From Chromatiaceae bacterium (GTDB lineage: Bacteria; Pseudomonadota; Gammaproteobacteria; Chromatiales; Chromatiaceae): a stretch of DNA of 35,189 nt. This document shows positions 14,635 through 23,970 of this stretch, one piece after another (within the stretch, counting starts at the first letter, position 1; each line of letters starts with the position of its first letter). Location of the stretch: NCBI GenBank assembly GCA_026984455.1, contig JALSSC010000071.1, positions 1 through 35,189 of the forward strand, in the 5' to 3' direction. The notes under the pieces are model-generated. The model was not told the DNA's origin and did not search any database. It saw only the letters and a program-made list of their open reading frames with translations. A program made the translations under genes and the position numbers.

Positions 14635-16362
14635 ATGCCGCGCCTCCGCCTCCTCTGTCTCCTGCTCCTCTGCCACCTGCCCACCTCCTGGGCGGCCCGG
14701 GTGCAGGTGACCCTGTCCGGCCTGGATGGCGCCCTCGAGGACAACGTCCTCGCCTACCTCGACATCGCCCAGACCGGGGACGCGGACCTGCCCCCGGCGC
14801 GCATCCGCTATCTCCACGCCCAGGCCCCGAAGCAGATCCGCAAGGCCCTGGCACCCTTCGGTTTCTTTAAGGTCAAGGTCGAGGGCCGCCTGGAGCCCCG
14901 GGGGAAGGACTTCCGGGCGGTCTACCGGGTGGACCCCGGCCCCCCCGTCCACCTCGACCGGGTGGAGGTGAAGGTCTCGGGGCCGGGGGCCTCGGAGGTC
15001 CGGCTCACCGGGCCCTTTCCGCTGCGCAAAGGCAATATCCTCAACCAGGCCGTCTACGAGCGGGCCAAGGACGCGCGCCTGAGCCTGGCCCTGGCCCTGG
15101 GCTATCTGGACGCACGTTACACGGAACACCGCATCACCGTCACCCTGAGGCCCTACCGGGCGGAGATCCACCTGCACCTGGAGACCGGTCCCCGCTATCG
15201 CTTCGGGCCGGTGCATTTCGCTCAAGACGCCCTGGATCCGGCCTTCCTGGCCCGCTATCTGCGCTTTCGGCCGGGTGATCCCTTCGATCCCGACGCCCTC
15301 CTGACCCTCCAGTCGAACCTCATCGGCAGTGGCTATTTCTCGCGGGTGGAGATCTACCCCAAGCGGGACGAGGCCCAGGACCTGCGCGTGCCCATCGAGG
15401 TGGTCGCCGTCCCGGCGAAACCGAACCGCTATCGTCTCGGCATCGGTTACGCCACCGATACCGGGCCGCGCCTGAGCGGCGACTGGCTGCGCCGGCGCCT
15501 CAACCGCCAGGGCCACCGCCTCGACACCAGCCTGCGCCTGTCGCCGGCCCTGAGCAGCCTGGAGGCCGACTACCGCATCCCCCTGCGGGATCCGGTGAAG
15601 GACTTCTTCGGCCTCAAGCTGAATGCCAGCCGCTTCGATACCCAGGCGCGCACCGGCTACGGCGTCACCTTGCAGGCCGAATATGCCACCGCCTTGTCGA
15701 GAGAGGGCTGGCGGCGCAGCCTGCGCCTGGACTACGAGTGGGAGCGCGCCGAGACCGCCGGCGTGGAAGAGAGCCACCTGTCGTTGATACCGAGCATCAA
15801 CTGGGACTATTACCACGCCGATGGGGTGATCCGGGTGCGCAACGGCGCCAAGGCCAATCTCAGCATCCTCGGCGCCTCCAAGTACCTGCTCTCGGACAAC
15901 CACTTCCTCCAGGCCCATGCCAAGGGCAAGGTCATCCGCACCCTGCCCTGGCGCGACTGGCGGGTGTTGACCCGGCTGGAGCTGGGCGCCTCCCTGGCGG
16001 ACCGGCTGGAGGACCTGCCCTCCACCGAGCGCTTCTTCGCCGGCGGCGACAACAGCATTCGCGGCTATCACCTGGACCAGCTCGGTCCGAAGGATCGCAG
16101 CGGGCGGGTGGTGGGCGGACGCTTCCAGGCCGTCGCCAGCCTGGAACTGGACCGGCGTATCCGGGGGCCCTGGAGCGCCGCCCTGTTCTACGACTTCGGT
16201 AACGCCTTCGATCCCGACTATAGCAATGAAGTCGCCCAGGGTGCGGGCCTCGGGGTGCGCTGGCAGTCGCCGGTGGGGCCGGTGCGCCTGGATCTGGCCA
16301 GCGCCCTGAGCCGGGACGACTACCCCTGGCGTCTGCACATCGTGATCGGGCCCGAGCTGTGA
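14635..16362 (+). CDS. tamA: Translocation and assembly module outer-membrane protein TamA
   Basis: The 575-residue outer-membrane Omp85-family protein has a signal peptide (MPRLRLLCLLLLCHLPTSWA). POTRA domains follow in the first ~245 residues (VQVTLSGLDGALEDNVLAYL, PPVHLDRVEVKVSGPG, GPRYRFGPVHFAQDALDP). A 16-strand barrel domain completes it, with the family motif RFFAGGDNSIRGY and the C-terminal strand WRLHIVIGPEL. With TamB it inserts or transports outer-membrane components such as autotransporters and possibly phospholipids. The ATG at 14635 was chosen because the signal peptide begins there; a GTG six codons upstream is possible. The stop overlaps the tamB start. Confidence 0.93.
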   Translation: MPRLRLLCLLLLCHLPTSWAARVQVTLSGLDGALEDNVLAYLDIAQTGDADLPPARIRYLHAQAPKQIRKALAPFGFFKVKVEGRLEPRGKDFRAVYRVDPGPPVHLDRVEVKVSGPGASEVRLTGPFPLRKGNILNQAVYERAKDARLSLALALGYLDARYTEHRITVTLRPYRAEIHLHLETGPRYRFGPVHFAQDALDPAFLARYLRFRPGDPFDPDALLTLQSNLIGSGYFSRVEIYPKRDEAQDLRVPIEVVAVPAKPNRYRLGIGYATDTGPRLSGDWLRRRLNRQGHRLDTSLRLSPALSSLEADYRIPLRDPVKDFFGLKLNASRFDTQARTGYGVTLQAEYATALSREGWRRSLRLDYEWERAETAGVEESHLSLIPSINWDYYHADGVIRVRNGAKANLSILGASKYLLSDNHFLQAHAKGKVIRTLPWRDWRVLTRLELGASLADRLEDLPSTERFFAGGDNSIRGYHLDQLGPKDRSGRVVGGRFQAVASLELDRRIRGPWSAALFYDFGNAFDPDYSNEVAQGAGLGVRWQSPVGPVRLDLASALSRDDYPWRLHIVIGPEL

Positions 16363-19300
16363 GACGCCTCGCGACCCTGATCCTGGTGCCACCGCTGTTG
16401 CTGGGCTGGGCCCTGGGCATCGCCCTGAACAGCCCCCGTCTGAGCGAACGGCTGATCGAGGAGATCGCCACGCGGCTCCCGGGACTCGAGATCGCGTCGG
16501 TCGAGGGTGCCTTCTCCGGACCCCTGCGTCTGGAGGGGTTGGACTGGTCCTCCGGGGGACTGCATCTGCACCTGGACCGCCTACGCCTGGACTGGCGGCC
16601 TTCGGCCTTGTTGACGGGCCGCCTGCGCATCCTCTCCCTGGAGGGGGAAGGCCTGCGCCTGGAACGGCGCCCCGACCCGGAGGCCACACCGGGCGAACCC
16701 TTCGTGATTCCGCGCCTGCCGGCCTTGCGCCTGCCCCTGCCCGTGGACCTGCACCGGTTCACCCTGGAAAGGGTGACCCTGGCCGGGCCCGAGGGAGATA
16801 CGCAGATCGCGCGCCTTGGCCTGGGGCTGTCCGCGCAGGGCGACCAGGTGCGTATCCACCATCTGGAATTCGCCGGCATGGGGGCCGAGGCGACGGGCCG
16901 GGGCCGTTTCTGGCTGGCCCCCCGGCTGCCCCTGCGCCTGAGCCTGCGCTGGCGTTATCGGTCGGAGGATCGCGCCCCAAGCCCCTCTCGGGGCGCGCCC
17001 CCGGGTGAGGGGCCGTTCGCAGGCCTCTCGGGCGAGGGCCGCCTGCGTGGCAACCTGGGCCATTTCCTGTTGGACCACAGACTGAAGGTCGCGGCCTTCT
17101 CACCCGCCTCCGGGCCGAAGAAAGGGCCCCTCGCCCCTCCGGGGAGTGGCGTGAAAGGTAGCCTGAATGCAGACCGTGCGGCTTCCACGGAAGACCGCCC
17201 CTGGGCCGGCGAGACCCGGTTGCACCTGGTGGCCGGATTGGAGGCGGAGCGGCTGCGCATCGACCGGCTCGACGTCAACGGCCCGGGGCGGGTCGAGGCC
17301 CGGGGGGTCTGGTCCTTCGACGACGGACGCTTCCATCTCCACCTGGGAGCGTATCGTCAACGCTGGCCACTCAGGGGCCGGCCCCAGGTCCGCATACCCG
17401 AGGCCGTATTGGATCTCGGGGGGCGGCCCGAGGCCTATAGCTGGCACCTGCGTGGCCATGTGGAGGCCCCGGACCTGCCCACTATGGACCTCCAGGGCGA
17501 TGGCCGGGGGGGACTCGACCACCTCCATCTGGCCACCCTGGGCCTGCATACGCCCCGTTCCCGGGTGCGGCTGCACGGCGACCTGTGGTGGCGGCCCGAG
17601 CCCCGCTGGGCCCTGGACCTGGAGAGCGACGGCCTGGATCCCTCGGAATTCGCCCGCGGATGGCCGGGCCGCCTGAGGGCATCGATCCACACCCAGGGCC
17701 GCTGGCCCGCGACGGAAAAGGGCCGGCGTCTGGCGGTGGAGCTGAAGGCCTTGACGGGCACCTTGCGCGAGCACCCGCTAAAGGCCGGGGGCCGGGTCGA
17801 GTTGCGCGGCACGGGCTGGCAGGTCCAGGACCTGACCCTGACCTCGGGCCAGACCCGGATAGCGGCCTCCGGGACCCTGGCCGGGACCCTGGACCTGAAC
17901 TGGTCGCTGCACGCCGGCGACCTCGGTGATCTGCTGCCCCGGGCCAAGGGCCGCGTCGATGCCAGCGGCCGTGCCCGCGGGCGCCCCTCGGCCCCGCGCA
18001 TTCAGGGACGGGTCCAGGCCCGGGGCCTGGCCTTTGCCGGCCGGGCGGTGAAACACCTGAAGGCCGACCTGGATCTGGGCCTGGCCCCTGGGGCGGTCAC
18101 CCAGGTGAGGCTGGAGGCCTCCGGCCTGGACCTCTCGGGCCAGACCTGGCGGCGCCTGCGCCTGAATCTCCAGGGCCACCGGGAGCACCACCGCTTGCGC
18201 CTGCGCCTCACGGACCCCACCCGCCCGGCGCTGCGCCTGGAGGCGGCCGGTGGCCTGACCCCGGACCAGACCTGGAAGGGCCAGCTCGAGACCCTCACCC
18301 TGGACCTGCACCAGGCGGGTGAATGGCACCTGGAGGCCCCGCAGGCCCTGGAGATAGGGGCCATCCGCCAACGCCTGGGCGATGCCTGCCTGACGCATGA
18401 AGCGGACCGCCTCTGCTATGGGCTCGACCACGGCCAGGCGCTCCAGGCCCATTTCGATCTGTCACGGCTGGACCTCGCCCTGGCCCGTCCCTGGCTGTCC
18501 GAGGGCGTGGATCTGAAGGGGGTGCTGAGCGGCCGGGGCCAGATTCACAAGGCCCCGGGCGCGGCCCCCGTGGGAGACCTGAGGCTCGCCCTGGACGACT
18601 CGCGGCTACACTTCCGCCTGGACGCCCTGGAGGAGGACCTGGACCTCTCCGGCGCCCGCCTCGACACCCGGACCCGGGGCAAGGGCCTGGAGGCCGGATT
18701 GACCCTCCCCCTGGGCAGGCTCGGCGGAGTCGAGGGCCAGGCGCACCTGGCCGATCTGGAGGACCCCGCGGCCGCCCTCGCGGGCCGAGTGGAGGCCCGC
18801 ATCGGCGACATCGGTTTCCTCGCCGCCCTGGCCCCCCAGGTGACCGGTCTGAAGGGCCGCTTCCAGGCCCGGGCCGAGGTCTCGGGCACCCGCGCCCGGC
18901 CGCGACTGACATTGCAGGCCGAACTGCGGGAGGGCGCGGCCGCCATTCCCATGACCGGGATCGAACTGAAGGGGATCCACCTCAAGGCGCACAGCCGGGG
19001 GCTGGACCAGGTGGTCTATGACGGGGCGATCACCTCGGGCGGAGACCTGAAACTGAAGGGCGACACGGTTCTCGATGGGGCCAAGGGCTGGCCCACCCGG
19101 TTGCACCTGAAGGGCGACGACTTCGTGGCCGCCGACCTGCCCGAGGCCCATGTGGAGATCAGCCCCGACCTCACCTTCAGCCACCAGGGAGACGAGAGCC
19201 ACCTGGAGGGCACCTTGAAGATCCCTTTCGCCCGCCTGCGCCCCCGCGAACTCCCGGAGACGGCGGTCAGCGGCTCCTCCGACCTGGTGGTGAGCGAGAC

Positions 19301-20027
19301 CCCCGGAACCCTGGCCGATCGCAAACAGGCCAACTCCCACCGCCTGCACGCCCGAATCCGTCTCGTCCTGGGCAAACGGGTCAGCTTCGACGGTCTCGGC
19401 CTGCGCGCCCGCTTCGCTGGCGACCTGGTGATCCAGGAACGGCCCCACCGGCCGCCCACGGCCAATGGCCGCCTCAGCATCGAGGAAGGCACCTACCGCG
19501 CCTACGGCCAGGACCTCAGCATCACCCAGGGGTTGTTGTTCTACGCCGACACCCCCGTGGACAACCCCGGGATCCAACTCCGGGCCGAACGCAAAGTGGG
19601 CGAGGTCACCGCGGGCCTGGAGGTGCGCGGCACCCTCAAGCGCCCCAAACTGACCCTCTACTCCGAGCCGAGCATGACCCAGAACGCGATCCTCTCCTAC
19701 CTGGTGCTGGGCCACGCCCCGGGCGAAGGTGGCGATACCGACCTGGGCAGTGCCGCCGCCGGCGCCCTGGCGGGCCGCCTCGCGGCCGAGGCCGGGCGCC
19801 AACTGGGGCTCGACCAGTTGCGGGTGGACAACGCCGCCAACCTGAAACAAGCGGCCCTGGTGGCCGGCACCTATCTCTCGCCGGACGTCTACGTGGAATA
19901 CGTCCAGCACGTCTACAGCCGCAGCGTGAACCTCAAGATCCGCTACGACATCAACGATCGCCTGCAACTGGAGAGCGAGACCGGCGATACCCAGGGCGTG
20001 GACCTGTACTACACCATCGAACATTGA
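16359..20027 (+). CDS. tamB: Translocation and assembly module protein TamB
   Basis: The 1222-residue AsmA-like/DUF490 protein has an N-terminal membrane anchor (LATLILVPPLLLGWALGIAL), a long repetitive beta-strand body expected to form a periplasmic groove, and the conserved C-terminal TamB domain (about 850-1222). The last includes RADNAANLKQ-like sequence (LRVDNAANLKQAALVAGTYL) and ends in GVDLYYTIEH. It starts at GTG 16359 in a 4-bp GTGA overlap with tamA, so the two are co-translated. Length is close to E. coli TamB (1259). Two Pro/Gly-rich segments near residues 208-218 and 247-282 look like in-frame palindromic-element insertions. Confidence 0.93.
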   Translation: MRRLATLILVPPLLLGWALGIALNSPRLSERLIEEIATRLPGLEIASVEGAFSGPLRLEGLDWSSGGLHLHLDRLRLDWRPSALLTGRLRILSLEGEGLRLERRPDPEATPGEPFVIPRLPALRLPLPVDLHRFTLERVTLAGPEGDTQIARLGLGLSAQGDQVRIHHLEFAGMGAEATGRGRFWLAPRLPLRLSLRWRYRSEDRAPSPSRGAPPGEGPFAGLSGEGRLRGNLGHFLLDHRLKVAAFSPASGPKKGPLAPPGSGVKGSLNADRAASTEDRPWAGETRLHLVAGLEAERLRIDRLDVNGPGRVEARGVWSFDDGRFHLHLGAYRQRWPLRGRPQVRIPEAVLDLGGRPEAYSWHLRGHVEAPDLPTMDLQGDGRGGLDHLHLATLGLHTPRSRVRLHGDLWWRPEPRWALDLESDGLDPSEFARGWPGRLRASIHTQGRWPATEKGRRLAVELKALTGTLREHPLKAGGRVELRGTGWQVQDLTLTSGQTRIAASGTLAGTLDLNWSLHAGDLGDLLPRAKGRVDASGRARGRPSAPRIQGRVQARGLAFAGRAVKHLKADLDLGLAPGAVTQVRLEASGLDLSGQTWRRLRLNLQGHREHHRLRLRLTDPTRPALRLEAAGGLTPDQTWKGQLETLTLDLHQAGEWHLEAPQALEIGAIRQRLGDACLTHEADRLCYGLDHGQALQAHFDLSRLDLALARPWLSEGVDLKGVLSGRGQIHKAPGAAPVGDLRLALDDSRLHFRLDALEEDLDLSGARLDTRTRGKGLEAGLTLPLGRLGGVEGQAHLADLEDPAAALAGRVEARIGDIGFLAALAPQVTGLKGRFQARAEVSGTRARPRLTLQAELREGAAAIPMTGIELKGIHLKAHSRGLDQVVYDGAITSGGDLKLKGDTVLDGAKGWPTRLHLKGDDFVAADLPEAHVEISPDLTFSHQGDESHLEGTLKIPFARLRPRELPETAVSGSSDLVVSETPGTLADRKQANSHRLHARIRLVLGKRVSFDGLGLRARFAGDLVIQERPHRPPTANGRLSIEEGTYRAYGQDLSITQGLLFYADTPVDNPGIQLRAERKVGEVTAGLEVRGTLKRPKLTLYSEPSMTQNAILSYLVLGHAPGEGGDTDLGSAAAGALAGRLAAEAGRQLGLDQLRVDNAANLKQAALVAGTYLSPDVYVEYVQHVYSRSVNLKIRYDINDRLQLESETGDTQGVDLYYTIEH
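16981..17013. repeat. Palindromic insertion within tamB (first)
   Basis: GCCCCTC (16981-16987) pairs with GAGGGGC (17007-17013), and inside it CGGGG pairs with CCCCG around CGCGC. It encodes a short Pro/Gly/Ser-rich stretch (SPSRGAPPGEG) that interrupts the beta-strand pattern. The sequence type matches G+C-rich dispersed palindromes usually found between genes. Confidence 0.6.
17098..17205. repeat. Probable repeat-derived insertion within tamB (second)
   Basis: The stretch encodes SPASGPKKGPLAPPGSG, then VKGSLNADRAASTEDRPWAG, without the hydrophobic alternation of TamB. At the DNA level it contains CTCCGGGGAG and CCCCTCGCCCC, like dispersed intergenic repeats whose translations read PLAPxPGxGVKG. 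The borders are approximate. Confidence 0.5.
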
Positions 20028-20116
20028 GGCCAGGAGACCTCCGGACGGGACGGGCCCGGCAAAAGGCACCGGATGCGCTACGCTTGTCCTGCCCAACCTC
20101 ACCCCGGAGACCCCTG

Positions 20117-21136
20117 ATGAAGATCCTCCGTCACCTGTTGTCGGTGCTCTGTCTGGTCGCGGCCGCCATCGCCGCCGCGGAACAGGGCCGCTTCCTCGGC
20201 GCCCGGGAGACCGAATACCCCGAGTGGTTCAAACAGAGCTTTCTCGACCTGCGCGAAGACCTCCAGGAGGCGACGAACGCAGGCCGCCGCCTGGTCCTCT
20301 TCTTCTATCAGGACGGCTGCCCCTACTGTCACCTCCTGGTGAACCGCAACCTGTCTCAGCGCTCGATCCGCGAGCGGCTCCAGAAGGACTTCGACGTGAT
20401 CGCCCTGAACCTATTCGGCGATCGCCGGGTGACCGACCTCAGGGGCCGCGGCCTCACCGAGAAGGCCTTCGGCGAGGCCCTGCGGGTGCAGTTCACCCCC
20501 ACCCTGCTGTTCTTCGACGAACAGGGGCGGGTGATCCTGCGCCTCAACGGCTACCTGCCCCCGCAGCGCTTCGAGCGGGCCCTGGAGTATGTGGCCGGCC
20601 ACCACGAGAAGACCGCCACCTTCCGCGCCTACCTGGCACGCCATCGCACGGCCGCGCCCCGCGGCGAACTCCAATCCGAGCCCTTCTTCATGAGGCCCCC
20701 CTACGATCTCTCAAGGCGCACACCCGGCCGACCCCTGGCCGTATTCTTCGAGCAGCGCCAGTGCCCGGACTGTGACCGCCTGCACCGTGAACTCCTCCCG
20801 GATCCGGAGATCCGTGCTCTCTTGGAGCACTACGACGCGGTACAGCTCGATCTTTGGGCCAAGACTCCGCTCATCACCCCGGACGGTCGCCGCACCACTG
20901 CCGCCCGCTGGGCCCGGGATCTGGGGGTGGTGTTCGCCCCCACCTTCATCCTGTTCGATCCCGACGGCCGGGAGATCATCCGCTCAGAGGCGATGTTCAA
21001 ACGCTTTCACACCGCCTCCCTGTTCGCCTACGGCCTGGACGGGGCCTATCGGCGCCAACCCAATTTCCAGCGTTTCCTCTCGGATCGCGCCCATCGGATC
21101 AGAGAACAGGGGCGGGACGTGGATATCTGGCGTTGA
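20117..21136 (+). CDS. Exported protein with two thioredoxin-like domains
   Basis: The 339-residue protein has a signal peptide (LSVLCLVAAAIAAA, cleavage near residue 21) and two thioredoxin folds. Domain one (about 40-165) has the redox site GCPYC (C68, C71) and cis-Pro in FTPTL (P128). Domain two (about 190-325) has QCPDC (C216, C219) and cis-Pro in APTFIL (P275). This suggests a periplasmic disulfide reductase or relay, comparable to SoxW/DsbD-C type proteins, but the partner is unknown. The ATG at 20117 has GGAG seven bases upstream. It follows tamB by 89 bp and may be co-transcribed; it converges on prsT with a 12-bp gap. Confidence 0.85.
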   Translation: MKILRHLLSVLCLVAAAIAAAEQGRFLGARETEYPEWFKQSFLDLREDLQEATNAGRRLVLFFYQDGCPYCHLLVNRNLSQRSIRERLQKDFDVIALNLFGDRRVTDLRGRGLTEKAFGEALRVQFTPTLLFFDEQGRVILRLNGYLPPQRFERALEYVAGHHEKTATFRAYLARHRTAAPRGELQSEPFFMRPPYDLSRRTPGRPLAVFFEQRQCPDCDRLHRELLPDPEIRALLEHYDAVQLDLWAKTPLITPDGRRTTAARWARDLGVVFAPTFILFDPDGREIIRSEAMFKRFHTASLFAYGLDGAYRRQPNFQRFLSDRAHRIREQGRDVDIWR

Positions 21137-21148
21137 GTCACCTGCCCA

Positions 21149-23914
21149 TCATTCCTTCAGCTTCTGCAACAGGGCCTCGGCTTCCCGGCGCTGGGGAAAG
21201 CGGGGATTGGCCGCGAGGACATCCGTAAGTGTGTTCCGCGCCGCCCGCCGCTGGCCGGCCTCGAACTGTGCCCTGGCCAGGTGGAAGCCGATCTCCGGTT
21301 GGGTGGGATACTTGGTGTGGGCCCGTTGCAGGAGTTCCAGGGCCTGCGCCGGATCGCCCCCCTGTTGCAGCAGGATCCAGCCATAGGTGTCCAGGATCTC
21401 GGCCTTGTCTGGGGCCACTTCGTAGGCCCGGGCGGCCAACCCCTTGGCCCTGTGATCGCCCTTCTTGAAATACAGCCAGGCCAGGTTGTTGAGCACTACC
21501 GGATTCTTGGCCCCTGGGCCGGCGACCAGACGTTCATATTGCCCGATGGCCGCATCCTTGCGCCCCGCACCCTGATAGACCGTGGCCAACATCAGACGCA
21601 CCTGTGGGCTGCCCTTGCGTTTCAATTCGTCTTCCAGGAGGGCAATGGCCTTGTCGGTCTTGCCGAGGTCCCGGTAGAGGTCGGCAAGACGTACCGCCCA
21701 CTTGGCATTCCGCTCCAATGTGTAGGCCTGTGCCCACGCCTTGGCCGCCTGGGCCTTTTTCCCTTGAGCGAGCAGGACCCTGGCCTCCAGGGCGAATCCA
21801 GCACCGCGCTTGGGAGCAAGCCGCTGGGCCTCGCGGGCCTGGTGCAGCGCCTCGGACAGATTCTTCTCCTTCAACTCCAAGGCACCGAGTGCCAAGTGGG
21901 GGCCCACTTCCTTCGGTCCCAGTTTGATGGCACGGCGAAGGGAGTCACGGGCGACATCAGGCTGCTTGGCCTGGAGCTGCAGGACCCCAAGGCGCAGCCA
22001 GCCATCGGCCGACGGCACCGCCTCCACCACCTTCCGGTAGTTGCGGATGGCGCTGGCGAGGTCGCCGGCCCGGCGCTGAGCCTCGGCCAGCACGCTCAAT
22101 ACGAGACGGTTGTCCGGATGGATCCCGTTGAGTCTGCTGGCCTCGTTGAGGGCCTTGAGGGGCTGATTCTTCCTCAGATAGTGGCGCGCCAGCAGCAGGC
22201 CCGGTTGTATGGCCTGGGGGACGGCCTGCTTGGCCTTTTCCAACCAGGACAGGGTCGCCGCCTCGTCTCCTCGCTCCTGGGCCACGGCGGCCAGTCCCAA
22301 CATGGCCTTGAGATCCTTGGGATCGATCTCCAGTGCGTGCTCGAAGGCCTCCTTCGCGGCCTCCGGGTGTTTGCGCGCCAGGGCCACGCGCCCCAGGTTG
22401 TCGCTCGCGGTGACGAATTTGGGATCGATCTCCAGGGACTTGCGGAAACGCCGTTCGGCCTTGTCGAACTGCTTTCGCGAGAGATAGACGAGGCCAGTGA
22501 GATTGTAGGGGACGGGACTGTCGGGCAACCTTTGCTCGAAGGCCTTGGCGCTGGCCAGGGCCTGATCCTGCTTGCCCTCTTTGATCTGGGCCAGTACCAG
22601 GAGGACATCGGCCTGAATCACCCCCTGGCCCAAGTCCACCGCGGACTGGAGCTGTCCGACCGCACCCTGGGCATCACCCTGAGACAACAGGCCCACGGCC
22701 AACTCGGTGCGCAGTGAGGCCACATCGGGGGCCTGCTCCACCGCCCGTTGCAGCATCTCGGTCCCCTTGCCACGTTCGCCGGCCAACATGTAGGCGCTGC
22801 CCAACAAGGCCAGGAGCTGTGCGTCCCGGCCGTTCCGGCCCAGCAGGGGTTCGAGCACGGAGACGGCCTGCTTGGGCTGTTTGAGCTTGAGATAGGTGGC
22901 CGCGAGCACCTTGGCCGCGGGCACATAGCCCGGGAGGACCGACTGGACCCGGGTCAGATATTCCAGGGCAGTCTGATACTCCTTCTGGGTATAGGCGATC
23001 ACTCCCATGAGCAGACTGGCCTGAAGATGGCGGGGCGAGACCCTCAGGACCTTCTGTAGGTGCGTCGCTGCCTTCTCGAAATCCTTGTCCATGAATGCGA
23101 GCAGGCCATGCAGGTATTCCACCCCGGGAGGATGCCCGGGTTGGACCTTGTCCAGGCCGGCGATCACCCCGGCGGCCTCGTCCTTTCGGCCCAGGGTGAG
23201 CAGGGTGAGGGCCTTGCCCATGAGGGCCTTGGCATTGTCTGGGGCCTTGGCCAATACCCGATCGTACAGGGCCAGGGCGGCGTCGTTCGCCTTCTGCTGG
23301 CGCAACCACTCGGCCTGGAGCAGGAGCCCCGGGATGTAGTCCGGGGCCTCCTCTACCAGGGTCTTCAAGGCCGCGGCGGCCTTGTCCTTGGCGTTCATGG
23401 CGAACCAGGTCTGGATCAGCCCCAGACGGGCCTCACTCAGATGGGGATCGGCCGCGATGGCCTTCTCGAAGTGCTCCTCGGCGGCCGCCAAGTCCTTGCG
23501 CCCGAGGGCGGCAAGGCCGAGCAGATCGTGGGCGCGGGCCAGATCCGAGGGCTTCTTCCAATCCTTGGAACGCACCACCTCGGCCACTTCATCGATCTTC
23601 CCCTGGAGGAGATAGGCCCGCCCGAGATCCAGGGCCACATCCCGGGCGGGGATTCCCAGGGAGCGGGCCCGACGCAACTCCTTTTCGGCCGACGCTCCGT
23701 CACCCCGTTCCAGGTAGATGCGGCCGAGCAACAGACGCGCTTGCTTGTCGCCGGGATCGGCCTGAAGGGCGTTCTTGAGTTCGATCACCGCCGCCTTGGT
23801 CTTGCCTTCCTCCTGATAGGCCTGGGCACGTTCCACCGCCGTTGCCCCCAGGGCACCCTGGGTGGCGATCAAGGCAGCCAGGGCAAGCCCACGAAAAGTC
23901 GTTTTCCTGTTCAC
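21149..23914 (-). CDS. prsT: PEP-CTERM system TPR-repeat protein PrsT
   Basis: The 921-residue exported protein consists of about twenty tetratricopeptide repeats (for example AAVIELKNALQADPGDKQAR, AERRFRKSLEIDPKFVTASD). Length, opening repeat and context match the PEP-CTERM-system TPR protein, thought to act in exopolysaccharide or surface-protein assembly. Family members usually carry a lipobox Cys; here the signal sequence ends ALIATQGALGATA with no Cys, so a soluble periplasmic form is likely. Translation starts at GTG 23914, with AGGAG about ten bases upstream. It is the last gene of the sugar transferase-prsK-prsR-prsT operon, 56 bp after prsR. Confidence 0.92.
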   Translation of the reverse strand: MNRKTTFRGLALAALIATQGALGATAVERAQAYQEEGKTKAAVIELKNALQADPGDKQARLLLGRIYLERGDGASAEKELRRARSLGIPARDVALDLGRAYLLQGKIDEVAEVVRSKDWKKPSDLARAHDLLGLAALGRKDLAAAEEHFEKAIAADPHLSEARLGLIQTWFAMNAKDKAAAALKTLVEEAPDYIPGLLLQAEWLRQQKANDAALALYDRVLAKAPDNAKALMGKALTLLTLGRKDEAAGVIAGLDKVQPGHPPGVEYLHGLLAFMDKDFEKAATHLQKVLRVSPRHLQASLLMGVIAYTQKEYQTALEYLTRVQSVLPGYVPAAKVLAATYLKLKQPKQAVSVLEPLLGRNGRDAQLLALLGSAYMLAGERGKGTEMLQRAVEQAPDVASLRTELAVGLLSQGDAQGAVGQLQSAVDLGQGVIQADVLLVLAQIKEGKQDQALASAKAFEQRLPDSPVPYNLTGLVYLSRKQFDKAERRFRKSLEIDPKFVTASDNLGRVALARKHPEAAKEAFEHALEIDPKDLKAMLGLAAVAQERGDEAATLSWLEKAKQAVPQAIQPGLLLARHYLRKNQPLKALNEASRLNGIHPDNRLVLSVLAEAQRRAGDLASAIRNYRKVVEAVPSADGWLRLGVLQLQAKQPDVARDSLRRAIKLGPKEVGPHLALGALELKEKNLSEALHQAREAQRLAPKRGAGFALEARVLLAQGKKAQAAKAWAQAYTLERNAKWAVRLADLYRDLGKTDKAIALLEDELKRKGSPQVRLMLATVYQGAGRKDAAIGQYERLVAGPGAKNPVVLNNLAWLYFKKGDHRAKGLAARAYEVAPDKAEILDTYGWILLQQGGDPAQALELLQRAHTKYPTQPEIGFHLARAQFEAGQRRAARNTLTDVLAANPRFPQRREAEALLQKLKE

Positions 23915-23970
23915 TGTAGGATGTCTCCTGAGAAATATGGATGTTCGGTGCGACCGATCGGGCAGGGCAC

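Noticed and set aside
14464..16689. 741-codon antisense frame across tamA
   Set aside because: Composition shadow; tamA has a signal peptide, POTRA and barrel features.
21281..22717. 478-codon open frame antisense to prsT
   Set aside because: Mirror of the repetitive TPR coding sequence; composition-driven, with no signal, domain or ribosome site.
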